Positions 1 to 8,620 are shown, counted from the stretch's first letter. The stretch is DNA of 64,000 nt from Verrucomicrobiia bacterium (GCA_019634625.1 JAHCBA010000025.1:1-64000), one strand, 5' to 3'. Made by a program: numbers and translations. The notes: a model not told the origin generated them from the sequence alone.

Positions 1-173
1 ATCATGCAGAAGGTGATGATGTCGATGTCGCAGAAGCGGGCGAGGTGGTGGAGGATGTTGAGGAGTTTGTGCTTGGCGGAGTCGTCGAGGAGAGGGAGGC
101 GGCCGGCGACGCGGGACATGCAGTGATAGACCGCCGGGAGGGAGGGATCGGCTTTGATGCGAGGGGTTCTCAT
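1..173 (-). CDS. REP-associated / IS200-like Y1 transposase, N-terminal part (runs off the window)
   Basis: The minus strand opens with ATG at 173 and stays open to base 1, giving 57 residues that begin MRTPRIKADPSLPAVYHCMS and continue with a basic, helical stretch. The YHCMSR segment, followed by a loop and ending near ITFCM, matches the first beta strand and helix of HUH (Y1) transposases of the TnpA_REP type, which are common in Verrucomicrobiota. The HUH histidines and the catalytic Tyr lie beyond the window edge, so integrity cannot be judged. AT-rich repeats lie immediately upstream at 230-330, which fits the link between this transposase class and short dispersed repeats. The family call rests on the N-terminus only. 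Confidence 0.7.
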   Translation of the reverse strand, partial: MRTPRIKADPSLPAVYHCMSRVAGRLPLLDDSAKHKLLNILHHLARFCDIDIITFCM

Positions 174-229
174 GGGGTGGGGAGGGGATGATTGCCGATT
201 TGGTAGCGTGAGCATTCCCACTGGAGAGT

Positions 230-330
230 CAATTTAAAAAGCCTGACTTATTAACTAAAGTCTAAAGTCCCGTTTACAAAGCCTGACCCATTAAAAGGAA
301 GTTAGTTTAAACAGCCTGACCCATTGACTA
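230..330. repeat. AT-rich island 1: three direct copies around GCCTGACYYATTRA
   Basis: Three near-identical units begin with TTTA at about 233, 273 and 306. Each carries AGCCTGACYYATTRA in an AT-rich context, unlike the GC-rich surroundings. The spacing is 40 and 33 bases. The units sit between the start of the Y1 transposase and the sulfite-oxidase-like gene. Related islands occur at 10760 and 36681. They may be recognition sites or by-products of the transposase; that link is inference. Confidence 0.7.
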
Positions 331-396
331 GATCGGTTTGGTTTTGTGGCCAGGGTAGGTCTTGCCGCGGATGGATGAGTCCGTAGGCTGGCGAGT

Positions 397-1047
397 GTGA
401 AGGACGGGTACATTGCGGCGAAGGAGCGATGGGCGCGAAAGGTGGCGGGAAGGCAGGGGTCCGTGGAGGGGTCCGTGGTGCGGTCGGAGGATCGGTTGCC
501 GCCGGGACAGCATCTGGTGACGGATTTCCCAGTTCTGGATCTGGGAATTCTGCCGGAGGTGCGGCTATCGAACTGGTCGTTGCGAATCCATGGGCGGGTG
601 GAGCGGCCGGTAACGCTCGACTGGGAGGGTTTTCTGGCGGTGGGTTCGGTGCGGGACGTAAGCGATTTCCACTGTGTCACCACCTGGAGTCAATATGACA
701 TGGTATGGGACGGGGTGCCGTTTGTGGGGCTGGCCGAACTGGCCGGGCCGAAGGAGGATGCGAGTCACGTACTGTTTCGGGCTCACGATGGGTACACCAC
801 CTGCCTTGGGTTGGAGGCCTTGATGGACGAGGACGTCCTGGTGGCGCACGCTTGGGAAGGACGTCCGCTGACACGGGAGCACGGCGGGCCAGCCCGGGTG
901 ATCGTACCCAAGCGTTACGCATGGAAGGGGGCGAAGTGGGTCAAGGAGATGATCTTTCTGGACCGCGAAATCCCGGGCTTTTGGGAGCTGCGAGGTTATT
1001 CGAGTTCGGCCGATCCGTGGCGGGCGGAGCGGTTTTCAGGCGGGTGA
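397..1047 (+). CDS. Sulfite oxidase-like molybdopterin-dependent oxidoreductase
   Basis: A 216-residue protein consisting almost entirely of the molybdopterin-binding core of the sulfite oxidase family. The presumed Mo-thiolate ligand is Cys93 in DFHCVTTWSQYD. The family's C-terminal part is recognisable in HGGPARVIVPKRYAWKG and the WVKEM segment (about 160-185). No Tat or Sec signal is visible, so a cytoplasmic location is likely, unlike MsrP. No heme or dimerisation domain is attached, which matches the short bacterial 'sulfite oxidase-like' subgroup. Its substrate cannot be inferred and no partner gene is adjacent. The ATG at 397 lies just after the repeat island; a later start is possible because residues 1-35 are poorly conserved in type. 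Confidence 0.85.
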   Translation: MKDGYIAAKERWARKVAGRQGSVEGSVVRSEDRLPPGQHLVTDFPVLDLGILPEVRLSNWSLRIHGRVERPVTLDWEGFLAVGSVRDVSDFHCVTTWSQYDMVWDGVPFVGLAELAGPKEDASHVLFRAHDGYTTCLGLEALMDEDVLVAHAWEGRPLTREHGGPARVIVPKRYAWKGAKWVKEMIFLDREIPGFWELRGYSSSADPWRAERFSGG

Positions 1048-1060
1048 CGGGGCGTAGGCT

Positions 1061-1238
1061 GCCTTAGCCGTAGCCATGCAACAAGGTTGGGCGCGCTGGC
1101 TTGATCTTTTCGGGCAAGAGCTTCGTGGTTCGCTCGTTCCGTATCTGCGTTCCGATACGCGCCTCGCTCGCTCCTGGTCCTGCCCGAAAATCTGCGGCGC
1201 CATCGCTTTCCTCCTTGCTGCATGGATACGGCTTAGGC
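1061..1238. repeat. 178-bp nested imperfect palindrome between convergent genes
   Basis: The outer arms at 1061-1086 and 1213-1238 are reverse complements at 23 of 26 positions. Middle arms TTTTCGGGCA (1107-1116) and TGCCCGAAAA (1181-1190) pair perfectly. Inner arms CGTATC (1140-1145) and GATACG (1154-1159) close the centre. All three sets share nearly the same centre, about 1149. The element lies between the 3' ends of the oxidoreductase gene and the lipoprotein gene. It could be a bidirectional terminator, a REP/BIME-like hairpin or a MITE remnant. Confidence 0.75.
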
Positions 1239-1288
1239 CGCCCGCACGCGGTCACCGGGTCGGGTGGAGACGGGAGTGGGATCCTGGT

Positions 1289-1852
1289 TCAGTTCAGGCG
1301 GAGCGAAACTTCGGTGAGAAGGCCTTCGTACTGGCGGACGCGGCGGCGGGCGAGGGACTGTTCGTCCTGGTACGCGCTGTCGGGGTCGCGTACGAGGAAG
1401 GAGAGGCAGCGGACGAAGGTCAGGGAAGGGCCGAGCTCGATGAATTCGACTCGGAGACGGACCCGGAGGTCGTCGCCCTGCCAGTTGCCATAGGCGCGGC
1501 GTTCAGCCCGGGAGGCGGGGCGTTCGAAAACCAGTTGATCAGGACGACGCAGACTAAGGGCGAGGCCGGCGTCGGTGAAGACGGATTCGACCGTCTGCCG
1601 GACGGCGGCCGGGGATTGGTTGCGGATTTCGATGGCTGCCAAGGCGCCCTTGGCAAGGTCGAGGTTGACATCGGAAACCGGGGGGGCGGTGAGAGGCGGG
1701 AGGCCGGGCGAGGAGGAGGATGGGGTGCAGCCCAGAAGGAGGGAGGCAATGAGCGACGGGAAGAGGGCCGCGAGTCCGCGTGACCAGGGAGAGGGAGGCG
1801 ATGGGTGGCGATCCGAGACCTGGGGATCGGTACGAATCGAAGGGCGGCTCAC
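1289..1852 (-). CDS. Predicted lipoprotein coupled to jag
   Basis: A 187-residue protein with a positively charged start, a hydrophobic stretch and the lipobox LLLGC (Cys at about 42), so it is predicted to be a membrane-anchored lipoprotein. After a Ser/Pro linker the mature part is a compact alpha/beta domain (about 65-187) with AIEIRNQSPAAVRQTVESVF near its start. I do not recognise the family. Its ATG overlaps the jag stop codon (ATGA at 1849-1852), so it is the last gene of the rpmH-rnpA-yidD-yidC-jag operon and probably translationally coupled. This suggests, but does not prove, a role near membrane protein insertion or envelope biogenesis. The palindrome at 1061-1238 lies 51 bases past its stop. 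Confidence 0.75.
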   Translation of the reverse strand: MSRPSIRTDPQVSDRHPSPPSPWSRGLAALFPSLIASLLLGCTPSSSSPGLPPLTAPPVSDVNLDLAKGALAAIEIRNQSPAAVRQTVESVFTDAGLALSLRRPDQLVFERPASRAERRAYGNWQGDDLRVRLRVEFIELGPSLTFVRCLSFLVRDPDSAYQDEQSLARRRVRQYEGLLTEVSLRLN

Positions 1853-2301
1853 GACGAGCGGGGACGGAGTTGCACGACCTTCAGATCGGAGCCCTCGACC
1901 TCGATGCTGTGGGTCTCGATGTCTGGATCGGACTTGAGGGCGCGGTGGACGATGCGGCGATCGAAGGCGCTCATGGGTTCGAGTTCGATGACGTCGCCCC
2001 AGCGACGCGCCTTTTCGGCGGCCCCGAGGGCCTTCTGGATGAGTTCGTCGCGGGCCGCGGCGCGGTAACCGCCGACGTCGAGCGTGATCTTCTGGGCGTG
2101 ATCGTCCTCTTTGTAGAGGAGGCGGTTTAGGACGAACTGGAGGGCGGCGAGGGTCTGACCCTTGCGGCCGATGAGCCGGCCGGGGTCGTCGGTGACGATG
2201 TTGAGCATGGCGTTGCCCTCGAACTCCCCTTCCTCGATGGCGGCTTCGAAGCCGAGGGTGCGGAGTAGTTCGGCCAGCCTGGCCTTGGGATCGGGGATCA
2301 T
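1849..2301 (-). CDS. khpB: KhpB/Jag family RNA-binding protein (KH and R3H domains)
   Basis: A 150-residue RNA-binding protein. A type II KH domain occupies about 28-85, with the GXXG-type loop in RLIGRKGQTLAALQFVLNRL. The R3H domain follows at about 90-148, with MSAFDRRIVHRAL carrying the R-x3-H signature. The N-terminal Jag-N segment of Firmicutes homologues is absent, as is usual outside that phylum. In other bacteria KhpB works with KhpA as a post-transcriptional regulator. It lies 8 bases after yidC in the conserved rpmH-rnpA-yidD-yidC-jag order and overlaps the following lipoprotein start by 4 bases. Confidence 0.93.
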   Translation of the reverse strand: MIPDPKARLAELLRTLGFEAAIEEGEFEGNAMLNIVTDDPGRLIGRKGQTLAALQFVLNRLLYKEDDHAQKITLDVGGYRAAARDELIQKALGAAEKARRWGDVIELEPMSAFDRRIVHRALKSDPDIETHSIEVEGSDLKVVQLRPRSS

Positions 2302-2309
2302 ATTGGGGT

Positions 2310-4118
2310 TCAGGGGTTGGGCCGGCGACCGGGCGGGCGTTGGGGGGCGGTGGGGAGAGTTGGGAGTGTGGGGGATTTCCCGTCGCGGGCCCGGGTGAGT
2401 TTCATCTGCAGGATGGAGAGCAGATTGGACACGGTCCAGTAGAGCGTCAACCCGGCGGAGAAGTTGTAGAGGAAGACCATGAACATGAGCGGCATGTATT
2501 TCAGGATCTTCTGTTGAGTGGCGTCCATGCTGGGCGACATCGGCGTGATGCGGGCCTGCCAGAGCATGGTGGCGCCCATGAGGAGGGGGAGGGGGTTGAT
2601 GGGGAAGCGGAGTCCGGGGAGGATGGCGATGGTATCGGGCTGGGAGAGGTCGCAGGCCCAGAGGAAGGTGGCACCCCGGAGTTCGATGGCCGTTTGCAGC
2701 ATCGCGTAGAAGCCGAGGAGGATGGGGAACTGGATCAGGATGGGGAGGCAGCCGGAGGCGGGATTGATCTTATGCTCGCGCCAGAGCTCGAGCATCTTCT
2801 GGTTCATCTTCTGGGGGTTGTCCTTGTATTTCTCCTGGAGTTCCTTGATCTGGGGCTGGAGGGCGGCCATGCGCTTGGAGGTGCGGGCGGAGGCCGCCAT
2901 GAGGGGCCAGAAGAGGAGGCGTACGAGGACGGTAATGCCGATGATGGCGAAGGCGTAGGAGAGGCCGAGGGCATGGAGCCCGTTCATGGCGAGGAGGAGG
3001 GCACGGGCGAAGAAGCCGCTGAAGCGGCCGCCGAAGTAGTTGTCGAAGCCCATGACCACATCGGCGTTATTGCCGAGGCTGGAGAGGGTTCGATAGTCCT
3101 TGGGGCCGACGTAGAGGGCGAATTCGCGGACGCGTTCCTGGCCCGGGGGGAGTTGCTCGCCGCGGTAGAGGAGGGCGGCCTGATAGCCTGGGAGTGGGGC
3201 GCGGGTGGGGACGCCGTTGGTCACGGGCAGATCCACATGGCGGGCGAAGACGCGGGCCGAGCGGTCGGCTGGCAGTACGACGGTGGCAAAGAACTGGTTG
3301 TGGACGGCGGCCCACACCGTGTTGGTGCGCTGGCCGAGGTATTCGGAGCGGGGAGTACCCGGGAAGCAGCCGAGGGTTCGGTTGGCGAACCAGCTTTCAC
3401 CGATGTGTTCGTTCGACTCCCCGTCGTTCTCGAAGAGCCCGAGATACATGACGTTTTCATCGGGGTGAAGGGGTCCGGCGGTGCCGAAGACCCATTCCTG
3501 GGTGGGAACGTCGCGGGTTTGGGCAGACCAGTTTTGGAGGCGGGTGGTGACATTCAGGACGTGGTTGGTGCCGAGGCGGAACTCCTTGATCACGCGGAGG
3601 TCGCCGCCGAGATCACGACGGGCCACCACCACATCATTACTGCGGATGAGGTCGTAGGCGGGCTGGGTGCCTGGGGGGTCGACTCCGAGGAGGGCGAACA
3701 TCGGCGTGGAGGCCCATCGATTCATGCGAGCGGAACCGACGGGGACGTTTCGATTGCGTTCGCGGCAGACGATGGCGTCCTCGAAGTGCTTGAGTTCGAC
3801 CTCCTTCAGGCCGCCGCCATCGGAGGTAAACACGTAGCGGGCCTCATCGTTTTCGAGGACGATTTCGGTGACCGGGCCGATGGAGCGTCGGAATCCCGTG
3901 TCGGCGTAACCTGGCCGTAGGGGCGAGGCGGGTTGGAGGGTGGACGGGGCAACGAGGTCGCCGGACGGGGCAAGGTGACCGTCGAGGGCAGGGGTGGTCG
4001 ATCCGGGCTGGGTGGGGGTGATGACCGGCCGTGGCGGATAGATCCGGTACATCAGCGGGTACCAGAGCACCAGCAGCAGACAGGTAGCGGTCAGCAGCAG
4101 GAGGGAGCGTCGATCCAT
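2310..4118 (-). CDS. yidC: Membrane protein insertase YidC
   Basis: A 602-residue Oxa1/YidC/Alb3 insertase that helps inner membrane proteins fold and insert, alone or with Sec. It has an N-terminal transmembrane anchor (about 6-25), a large periplasmic beta domain (about 80-350) of the Gram-negative type and the C-terminal five-helix insertase core (about 370-580). The core includes a cytoplasmic coiled-coil hairpin (RMAALQPQIKELQEKYKDN) and the segment INPASGCLPILIQFPILLGF. The length fits a Gram-negative YidC. It sits 21 bases after yidD and 8 bases before khpB. The proline-rich tail PTLPTAPQRPPGRRPNP is an ordinary disordered extension. Confidence 0.97.
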   Translation of the reverse strand: MDRRSLLLLTATCLLLVLWYPLMYRIYPPRPVITPTQPGSTTPALDGHLAPSGDLVAPSTLQPASPLRPGYADTGFRRSIGPVTEIVLENDEARYVFTSDGGGLKEVELKHFEDAIVCRERNRNVPVGSARMNRWASTPMFALLGVDPPGTQPAYDLIRSNDVVVARRDLGGDLRVIKEFRLGTNHVLNVTTRLQNWSAQTRDVPTQEWVFGTAGPLHPDENVMYLGLFENDGESNEHIGESWFANRTLGCFPGTPRSEYLGQRTNTVWAAVHNQFFATVVLPADRSARVFARHVDLPVTNGVPTRAPLPGYQAALLYRGEQLPPGQERVREFALYVGPKDYRTLSSLGNNADVVMGFDNYFGGRFSGFFARALLLAMNGLHALGLSYAFAIIGITVLVRLLFWPLMAASARTSKRMAALQPQIKELQEKYKDNPQKMNQKMLELWREHKINPASGCLPILIQFPILLGFYAMLQTAIELRGATFLWACDLSQPDTIAILPGLRFPINPLPLLMGATMLWQARITPMSPSMDATQQKILKYMPLMFMVFLYNFSAGLTLYWTVSNLLSILQMKLTRARDGKSPTLPTLPTAPQRPPGRRPNP

Positions 4119-4139
4119 GCCTTGGGGAAGAGAGAGCGT

Positions 4140-4421
4140 TTAGGGACTGGCGGTCGGGGAGGGAGCGTTCCCGAGCGGGGGAAGGGAAGGGGGTGGAGGG
4201 ACGGGGTCCCATCCGGAGGTGCCCCAAGGGTGGCAGCGGAGGAGGCGTCGGGCGGCGAGGGTGCCGCCTCGGAGGACGCCGTGGCGAAGGACCGCTTCCT
4301 CCGCGTAGGCTGAGCAGGAGGGGACATGGCGGCATTGGGCGGCCGGTCCGAAGAGGAGCCCCTTGAGCGGCGAGAGGATCCAACGGTAGCCGCGCAGGAG
4401 CACGGCGATCAGGGAGCGCAC
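4140..4421 (-). CDS. yidD: Membrane protein insertion efficiency factor YidD
   Basis: A 93-residue member of the YidD family, which aids YidC-dependent insertion. The core [19 protein letters not shown], then [19 protein letters not shown] and RRLLRCHPW carry the family's conserved Cys and the final HPWG motif. The reading frame extends far upstream, but that part is Pro/Arg-rich antisense-like sequence. I place the start at the GTG at 4419-4421 because [12 protein letters not shown] is where family members begin. This overlaps the rnpA end by 13 bases. The C-terminal 25 residues are Pro-rich. Confidence 0.85.
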   Translation of the reverse strand: MRSLIAVLLRGYRWILSPLKGLLFGPAAQCRHVPSCSAYAEEAVLRHGVLRGGTLAARRLLRCHPWGTSGWDPVPPPPSLPPLGNAPSPTASP

Positions 4422-4813
4422 GGCGGAAGGGGCGGTTGAGTCGGTTGAGATTCCACCCAGACGGCGGAATGGCGGAGGCATCGGCGGAGGTCTCTGACGA
4501 CGGTGGTCAGGGATTTGCCGGCGATGGAGGGTCGGGCGACGAGGACGAGGATGAGGCCTTGCCGAAGGTGGTGTTGCTGGAGACGAAAAGCCTCCCGCAG
4601 GAGACGGCGGGCGCGGCTTCGCTGGACGGCGCCGCCGATTCGCCGGCTCGTCACCACACCGAGGGTGGAGGGTTCGCAAGCGGGTTGTTGCAGCCAGTTG
4701 GCAATGAGGCAGCCGCAGGTCCGCCGTTCTCCGCGAGACCGGACGCGATGAAAAGCGCCCGAGCCATGGAGGCGCCGACGGGACGGCAGGCCGAAGCGGG
4801 GCGACGCGGTCAC
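4409..4813 (-). CDS. rnpA: Ribonuclease P protein component
   Basis: A 134-residue basic protein, the protein subunit of RNase P that matures tRNA 5' ends with the RNA subunit. The RNP motif is visible as [18 protein letters not shown] (about 60-77), a variant of the usual RNR signature in which Gln replaces Asn. The start [19 protein letters not shown] resembles the family's N-terminal helix. It lies 19 bases after rpmH and overlaps yidD, in the usual order. The last 15 residues are a Pro-rich extension. Confidence 0.93.
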   Translation of the reverse strand: MTASPRFGLPSRRRLHGSGAFHRVRSRGERRTCGCLIANWLQQPACEPSTLGVVTSRRIGGAVQRSRARRLLREAFRLQQHHLRQGLILVLVARPSIAGKSLTTVVRDLRRCLRHSAVWVESQPTQPPLPPCAP

Positions 4814-4832
4814 AAGTTCCGGGAGGCGCGCC

Positions 4833-4970
4833 TTAGACGGCGGTCAACCGCTGGCGCCCTTTTTGCCGCCGGCGGCGGATCACGGTGCGCCCGCTCTTGG
4901 TGGACATGCGGGCGCGGAAGCCCAACTGCCGCTTGCGGCGGATTTTGGAAGGTTGGTACTGGCGTTTCAT
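4833..4970 (-). CDS. rpmH: 50S ribosomal protein L34
   Basis: A 45-residue, very basic protein. [20 protein letters not shown] followed by [19 protein letters not shown] is the canonical L34 sequence. ATG at 4970 was chosen over an upstream in-frame ATG at 5045 because L34 begins MKR. It is the first gene of the rpmH-rnpA-yidD-yidC-khpB operon. No dnaA gene or clear DnaA box cluster is seen upstream, so this is not an obvious origin. Confidence 0.97.
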   Translation of the reverse strand: MKRQYQPSKIRRKRQLGFRARMSTKSGRTVIRRRRQKGRQRLTAV

Positions 4971-5401
4971 GATGTGAAATCGGGATACGGTGGTCCCTCG
5001 ATCCCCGGACGGTGTGACCCCCGTGGGAAGGAACCGACCGGCCATCGGCCGGGCGGCATCGAGCCGGCGACGCTATCAATGGAAGGGGGGGTGTCAAGAA
5101 GCCGCTCGCAGCGAGAACGGGCGGCGGTGCATCCCGGAGTTGTGGGTGAGGAGGCACAGCGAACCGGAGGGACGAGTTCTGCGAGTCCTCAACCCAACGC
5201 TTCACACCATTGCGGCCTCGTGGAACCCGGCCCTCCGAAGCGCCGCTTGGCGGAGTCCGCACCTCTCCCCACCACTCCGGGATGCGCGGAACGGGCGGGA
5301 CAGCACCTCCGACCGGCTCCGGCTTTCGATGGATTTCGACGGGGTCGGCAGATTGGGGAGGGATGTTTCGCCGGCGGGATGGGCCGGGCGTGGGGGGAGG
5401 G
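4971..5401. other. Intergenic region upstream of rpmH, contains TIR element copy 1
   Basis: A 431-base gap upstream of rpmH and downstream of the secreted protein gene at 5402. It must hold the rpmH operon promoter, but no convincing -35/-10 pair was found by eye. It contains the 161-bp inverted-repeat element at 5127-5287. No other gene is supported. Confidence 0.6.
5127..5287 (+). mobile_element. MITE-like element, copy 1 (161 bp, terminal inverted repeats)
   Basis: The left end GTGCATCCCGGAGTTGTGGG is matched by the reverse complement of the right end at 18 of 20 positions. The reverse complement of 39824-39981 is the same element, about 91% identical by eye over the last ~129 bases. A diverged third copy is at 22317. 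It codes for nothing convincing. A target-site duplication was not obvious. Confidence 0.75.
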
Positions 5402-6370
5402 TCAATGCTCGACCATTCGATAGAATTGCAGGGAGCCGCCCCGTTGGTCGAGGTGATCGAAGAAGCCGTCTGCGGGCATGGTGTTGGTCTTGATCGGGGT
5501 CCAGGCGACGAAATCGGGGCTGGCCTCCAGGCGGTACAGGGTCTGGGGGTTGCCGAGGCAGCGGACGAGGAACTCGCCTGGACGCAGCAATCCCAAGGCT
5601 TGAAGGCGGGGCGGAGTGGCTGGGGTGTCCGATTCGGCGACGACGCGATAGTTGTCGAAGACCATGTAGTTGTCGCCGGGCTTGCCCGGAGTGCGGATCA
5701 CCCATTCCGCATCGATGTCGCCGAGGGTCAGGACCCGGTTCCGGGTGGTGATTGCGGCGTTGGCCACGAGGGGGGTGCCGTCGAGGGTGGCGGACCAGCG
5801 GTTGCGAGCGAGGTCGAGTGTGACGGAGAGGGAGTACGGGATGGAGTTGGTGAAGGAGCGACCGGTGGGAACGAAGCCGGTGTCGTCATCGAGGTAGTAG
5901 TGAATCGCCAGGGAATCGTTGTCGAAGTCGAGCCCGAAGAGGCGGAACTCCTCGTGATTATAGACCGTCCAGCGGAAGTCGTCGCGGTTGGTGGTGGTGA
6001 CCGAGTCCTCGATGGACATCAGGACGGTGAACCGGACGAGGGTTGGATCGGAGGAGCCGGGCTGGTACCCGATGGGTCGCCAGACGCTGACGGCGGTTTC
6101 GTTGGTGGGAGGGGCTTCGAAGCCGAGGAAGGCGTGCTGGCCTTCGCCGGGGAAGAAGTCGGAGACGAGGCCGTTTCCTCCGGTTCCCACGCCAACCCAG
6201 CCGCCCTGGCCGACCAGGGTGAGTGAATTGTTGAAACCTTCGGAGGTCTCGAACCGGGTTTCGTAGAGGATACGGCTGGCACCCCAGGCCGCCCCGGCGA
6301 GAGTGAGAATGACGGCTGCAATGACGGGCAGGGCGAGGAGTGGGCGGGAAGAACCCGGGAGGGCACTCAC
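5402..6370 (-). CDS. Secreted protein with C-terminal FYR module, unknown function
   Basis: A 322-residue exported protein. It has a signal peptide at about 1-31 (hydrophobic LLALPVIAAVILTLAGAAWG). The body (35-250) is a beta-rich domain resembling concanavalin-like jelly rolls, for example FETSEGFNNSLTLVGQGGW and FDNDSLAIHYYLDDDTGFVP. The last 60 residues, with YRLEASPDFVAWTPI and ending LQFYRMVEH, form the module also seen in the multicopper oxidase, the giant RCC1 protein and the lamin-tail protein in this window. I do not recognise an enzyme family. It is a single gene between the TIR element and the DUF6600-like gene, 54 bases from the latter's stop. Confidence 0.7.
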   Translation of the reverse strand: MSALPGSSRPLLALPVIAAVILTLAGAAWGASRILYETRFETSEGFNNSLTLVGQGGWVGVGTGGNGLVSDFFPGEGQHAFLGFEAPPTNETAVSVWRPIGYQPGSSDPTLVRFTVLMSIEDSVTTTNRDDFRWTVYNHEEFRLFGLDFDNDSLAIHYYLDDDTGFVPTGRSFTNSIPYSLSVTLDLARNRWSATLDGTPLVANAAITTRNRVLTLGDIDAEWVIRTPGKPGDNYMVFDNYRVVAESDTPATPPRLQALGLLRPGEFLVRCLGNPQTLYRLEASPDFVAWTPIKTNTMPADGFFDHLDQRGGSLQFYRMVEH

Positions 6371-6424
6371 GAGGGGAAGGTGGGTTCGAGTTGTGGAGAT
6401 TCGACCGGGGCGTTTCCGTCGCGC

Positions 6425-8620
6425 TTAGTTGCGTGAGGGGCGCGCAGGAGCCGCGGAAGGCGCCGCCACCGGGTTTCGCGACGGAGCGGGCGAGGCCGAC
6501 ACGGAACGGGCCGGGGCGGGCGACGAAACGACCGGGCGTGGGGCGGCGAAGGATGGTGACGGAGCGGAGACGACCGGGCGGGCGGCAGGTGCGGATGGAC
6601 GCGGGACTGAGATGCTGGACCTTGGCGTCGGAGCCGAAGGGACCACCCTTGGCGGTTGAGGGACAGTGGCAGGCGCGGAAGGAACGGTGACCGGCTGGCG
6701 CACTGCGGACGGTGGGGTCGCGGGAGGCGTGGGGAAGACTGACGGTTGGCGCGGCGTTGGGGTGAACGTGCGGCCTGAGGGTGCTGCGGGAGCGGGCAGT
6801 GTTTGCACCGGGCGCGGAACGGAGTGCTGGGGAGCGGGGGGGTGGACCTGAGTCGGCGTACCCATGGAAGGTGAGGGGCGGGTCGATGGGGTGACGGGCT
6901 TGGGCGGGCTAACCGGTTGAGGCGCAGCGGGCTGGAGGTGGGAAGGAAGATTGCGAGAGGGATCTCCCAAGGGGACAGGGGTGGTTTGCCGCGAGGGTCC
7001 CATCACGGCCACCGGGTCCTGCTGAGAGGTGGGAGCCGGGCGGTTGGGAACTGTGGAGGGGCGGGTGGTGGTGATCGGGGCGCGAGGATTGGGGGCCCCT
7101 GACGTCGGCGAGCCCAGTACCTGGCGTTGGGGGATGGAGCCTGCGGGTGTCGGGGACGATGAGGTGGGGGCGGGGCGGCCGGGGGTGGCGACTGGGCGGG
7201 TGGCGACGGGTGTCGCGGTGATCTGCGGGGTGCGAGGCGAGCCGGACGCGAAGGAGGCCCCGGATCGGGCGGGGGAACTGAGGGTCGGGCGAACCTCGGC
7301 AGCGAGGGTGGCGGGCCGGCCTTCCCCCCGATCGACAGGGGCTGGTTTGTAGATCACCGGGGACTCTCCGGAGCGGTCGAGGCGATCAACGCGCAGGGGT
7401 CTGGAGGCTTCGCGGGGCAGGGTTTCGACGCGGGCTTTGGGCACATCAGGGACCACGGAGGCGATTTTGGAGTAGCCGACGCCCTGGTTCACGATGGTGT
7501 TATTGTTGCCGACGATGACGTTGTTGATCACCGTGGAGTTCTCATAGACGGTGGTGACCTGGGTGGCTGGGACGGCGTGGTGGCCCACGTTGCGGTAGCA
7601 GAAGCGGCTGGTGGGCACGAAGGTGTAGTGCGAGTACGCAAGGCCGAATCCGAAGCCGACGCTGATGCGGCTGCCGTGCCAGGTGAGCCCGACACCGGAA
7701 CTCCAGCCGCAGGCGGGAGGGAGGGGGGCCCAGCCGACATGCCCGCTGGAATAGCGCCATGTCACCCAACTCGGGCCCCAGACGGTTCCGGGCACCCAGC
7801 ACCATCCCAGTCCGGGTTGGGAGTACCACCGGCCGTAATGGAACGGCGCCCAACCCCATGAATAATCCGAAGCCCAGTACCAGCCGTAATCGGTCCAGAT
7901 CCAGCGTCCGCCGTGGCGATAGGGGACCCAGACCGGGTTGACGACCACGACGCTCGGCTGCCAGACCCAGCCATGGGAGGGGACCTGGTACCAGGTTCCG
8001 TAGGGAGCGAGCTGCGAGTAGAACTGCTGGACGGGTTCCGGAGCTTCGGGGGGTGGTTGCACTGCAGCGACGGGAACCGGTTCGCCGGCTGGGGCCGGTG
8101 GGTACTCCGGGCCTGGATCGTGCGGCATACCGCCATTGGCGGCCGCTTGCTGGGCGGTATTGAACGCCTCTTTGAGGTGTTCGACCGCGGAGACGAGGTT
8201 GGTTTGGAGCGAGGCGGCCTCGACCGCGGCGGCCCGCAATTCCCCACCGCGGCGCATCATTGCGGCAATGACGCCATCCGGGATGCCGATGTCCCGGAGG
8301 TACTTGATCTCCTCGAGACTGAGGTCGTAGGGGGTGCTGGCGGTGGCGACGTAGGCGCGGACAATCTCCTCGCCGGCGCCGGATTCGAACAGGTCCACCA
8401 CCTCCGAGAGTTCCGGCGGGAGAGGGGGGCGAACGACTTCCGAGCGGGCGATGGGAAGTGGGTCGGGATCGACCGAAGACGCCATGGCGGTCTCGGGAGC
8501 CTGGGCATCGCCCTGAGCCCCCTCCATCGGGGCGACGGAACGGGCGCCGCACCCGCTGGTGAAGATGCAGAGCGCAATTGCCGCGAACCACGCGGCGGCA
8601 TCGGGTCGAACAATATTCAT
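6425..8620 (-). CDS. DUF6600/YXWGXW-type lipoprotein with long Pro-rich tail
   Basis: A 731-residue envelope protein. ATG at 8620 was chosen because GGGAGAG precedes it and it opens a lipoprotein signal ending IFTSGC. Residues about 70-140 hold a helical domain (LSLEEIKYLRDIGIPDGVIA). Residues about 190-330 are an aromatic repeat region with WVWQPSVVVVNPVWVPY, WTDYGWYWASDYSWGWAP and similar Tyr/Trp-rich repeats, as in the DUF6600 family of proteobacteria and Verrucomicrobiota. From about 400 to the end it is almost all Pro/Ser/Ala/Thr/Arg, probably an extended, cell-wall-crossing or surface tail. Its function is unknown. It stands alone, divergent from the SDR gene at 8824. Confidence 0.75.
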   Translation of the reverse strand: MNIVRPDAAAWFAAIALCIFTSGCGARSVAPMEGAQGDAQAPETAMASSVDPDPLPIARSEVVRPPLPPELSEVVDLFESGAGEEIVRAYVATASTPYDLSLEEIKYLRDIGIPDGVIAAMMRRGGELRAAAVEAASLQTNLVSAVEHLKEAFNTAQQAAANGGMPHDPGPEYPPAPAGEPVPVAAVQPPPEAPEPVQQFYSQLAPYGTWYQVPSHGWVWQPSVVVVNPVWVPYRHGGRWIWTDYGWYWASDYSWGWAPFHYGRWYSQPGLGWCWVPGTVWGPSWVTWRYSSGHVGWAPLPPACGWSSGVGLTWHGSRISVGFGFGLAYSHYTFVPTSRFCYRNVGHHAVPATQVTTVYENSTVINNVIVGNNNTIVNQGVGYSKIASVVPDVPKARVETLPREASRPLRVDRLDRSGESPVIYKPAPVDRGEGRPATLAAEVRPTLSSPARSGASFASGSPRTPQITATPVATRPVATPGRPAPTSSSPTPAGSIPQRQVLGSPTSGAPNPRAPITTTRPSTVPNRPAPTSQQDPVAVMGPSRQTTPVPLGDPSRNLPSHLQPAAPQPVSPPKPVTPSTRPSPSMGTPTQVHPPAPQHSVPRPVQTLPAPAAPSGRTFTPTPRQPSVFPTPPATPPSAVRQPVTVPSAPATVPQPPRVVPSAPTPRSSISVPRPSAPAARPVVSAPSPSFAAPRPVVSSPAPARSVSASPAPSRNPVAAPSAAPARPSRN

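Noticed and set aside
4422-4679. Upstream extension of yidD (start at 4679)
   Set aside because: The added 86 residues are Pro/Arg-rich sequence antiparallel in character and lie wholly inside rnpA; family members begin near 4421.
4971-5126. Possible replication origin beside rpmH
   Set aside because: No dnaA gene and no cluster of TTATCCACA-type boxes was seen.
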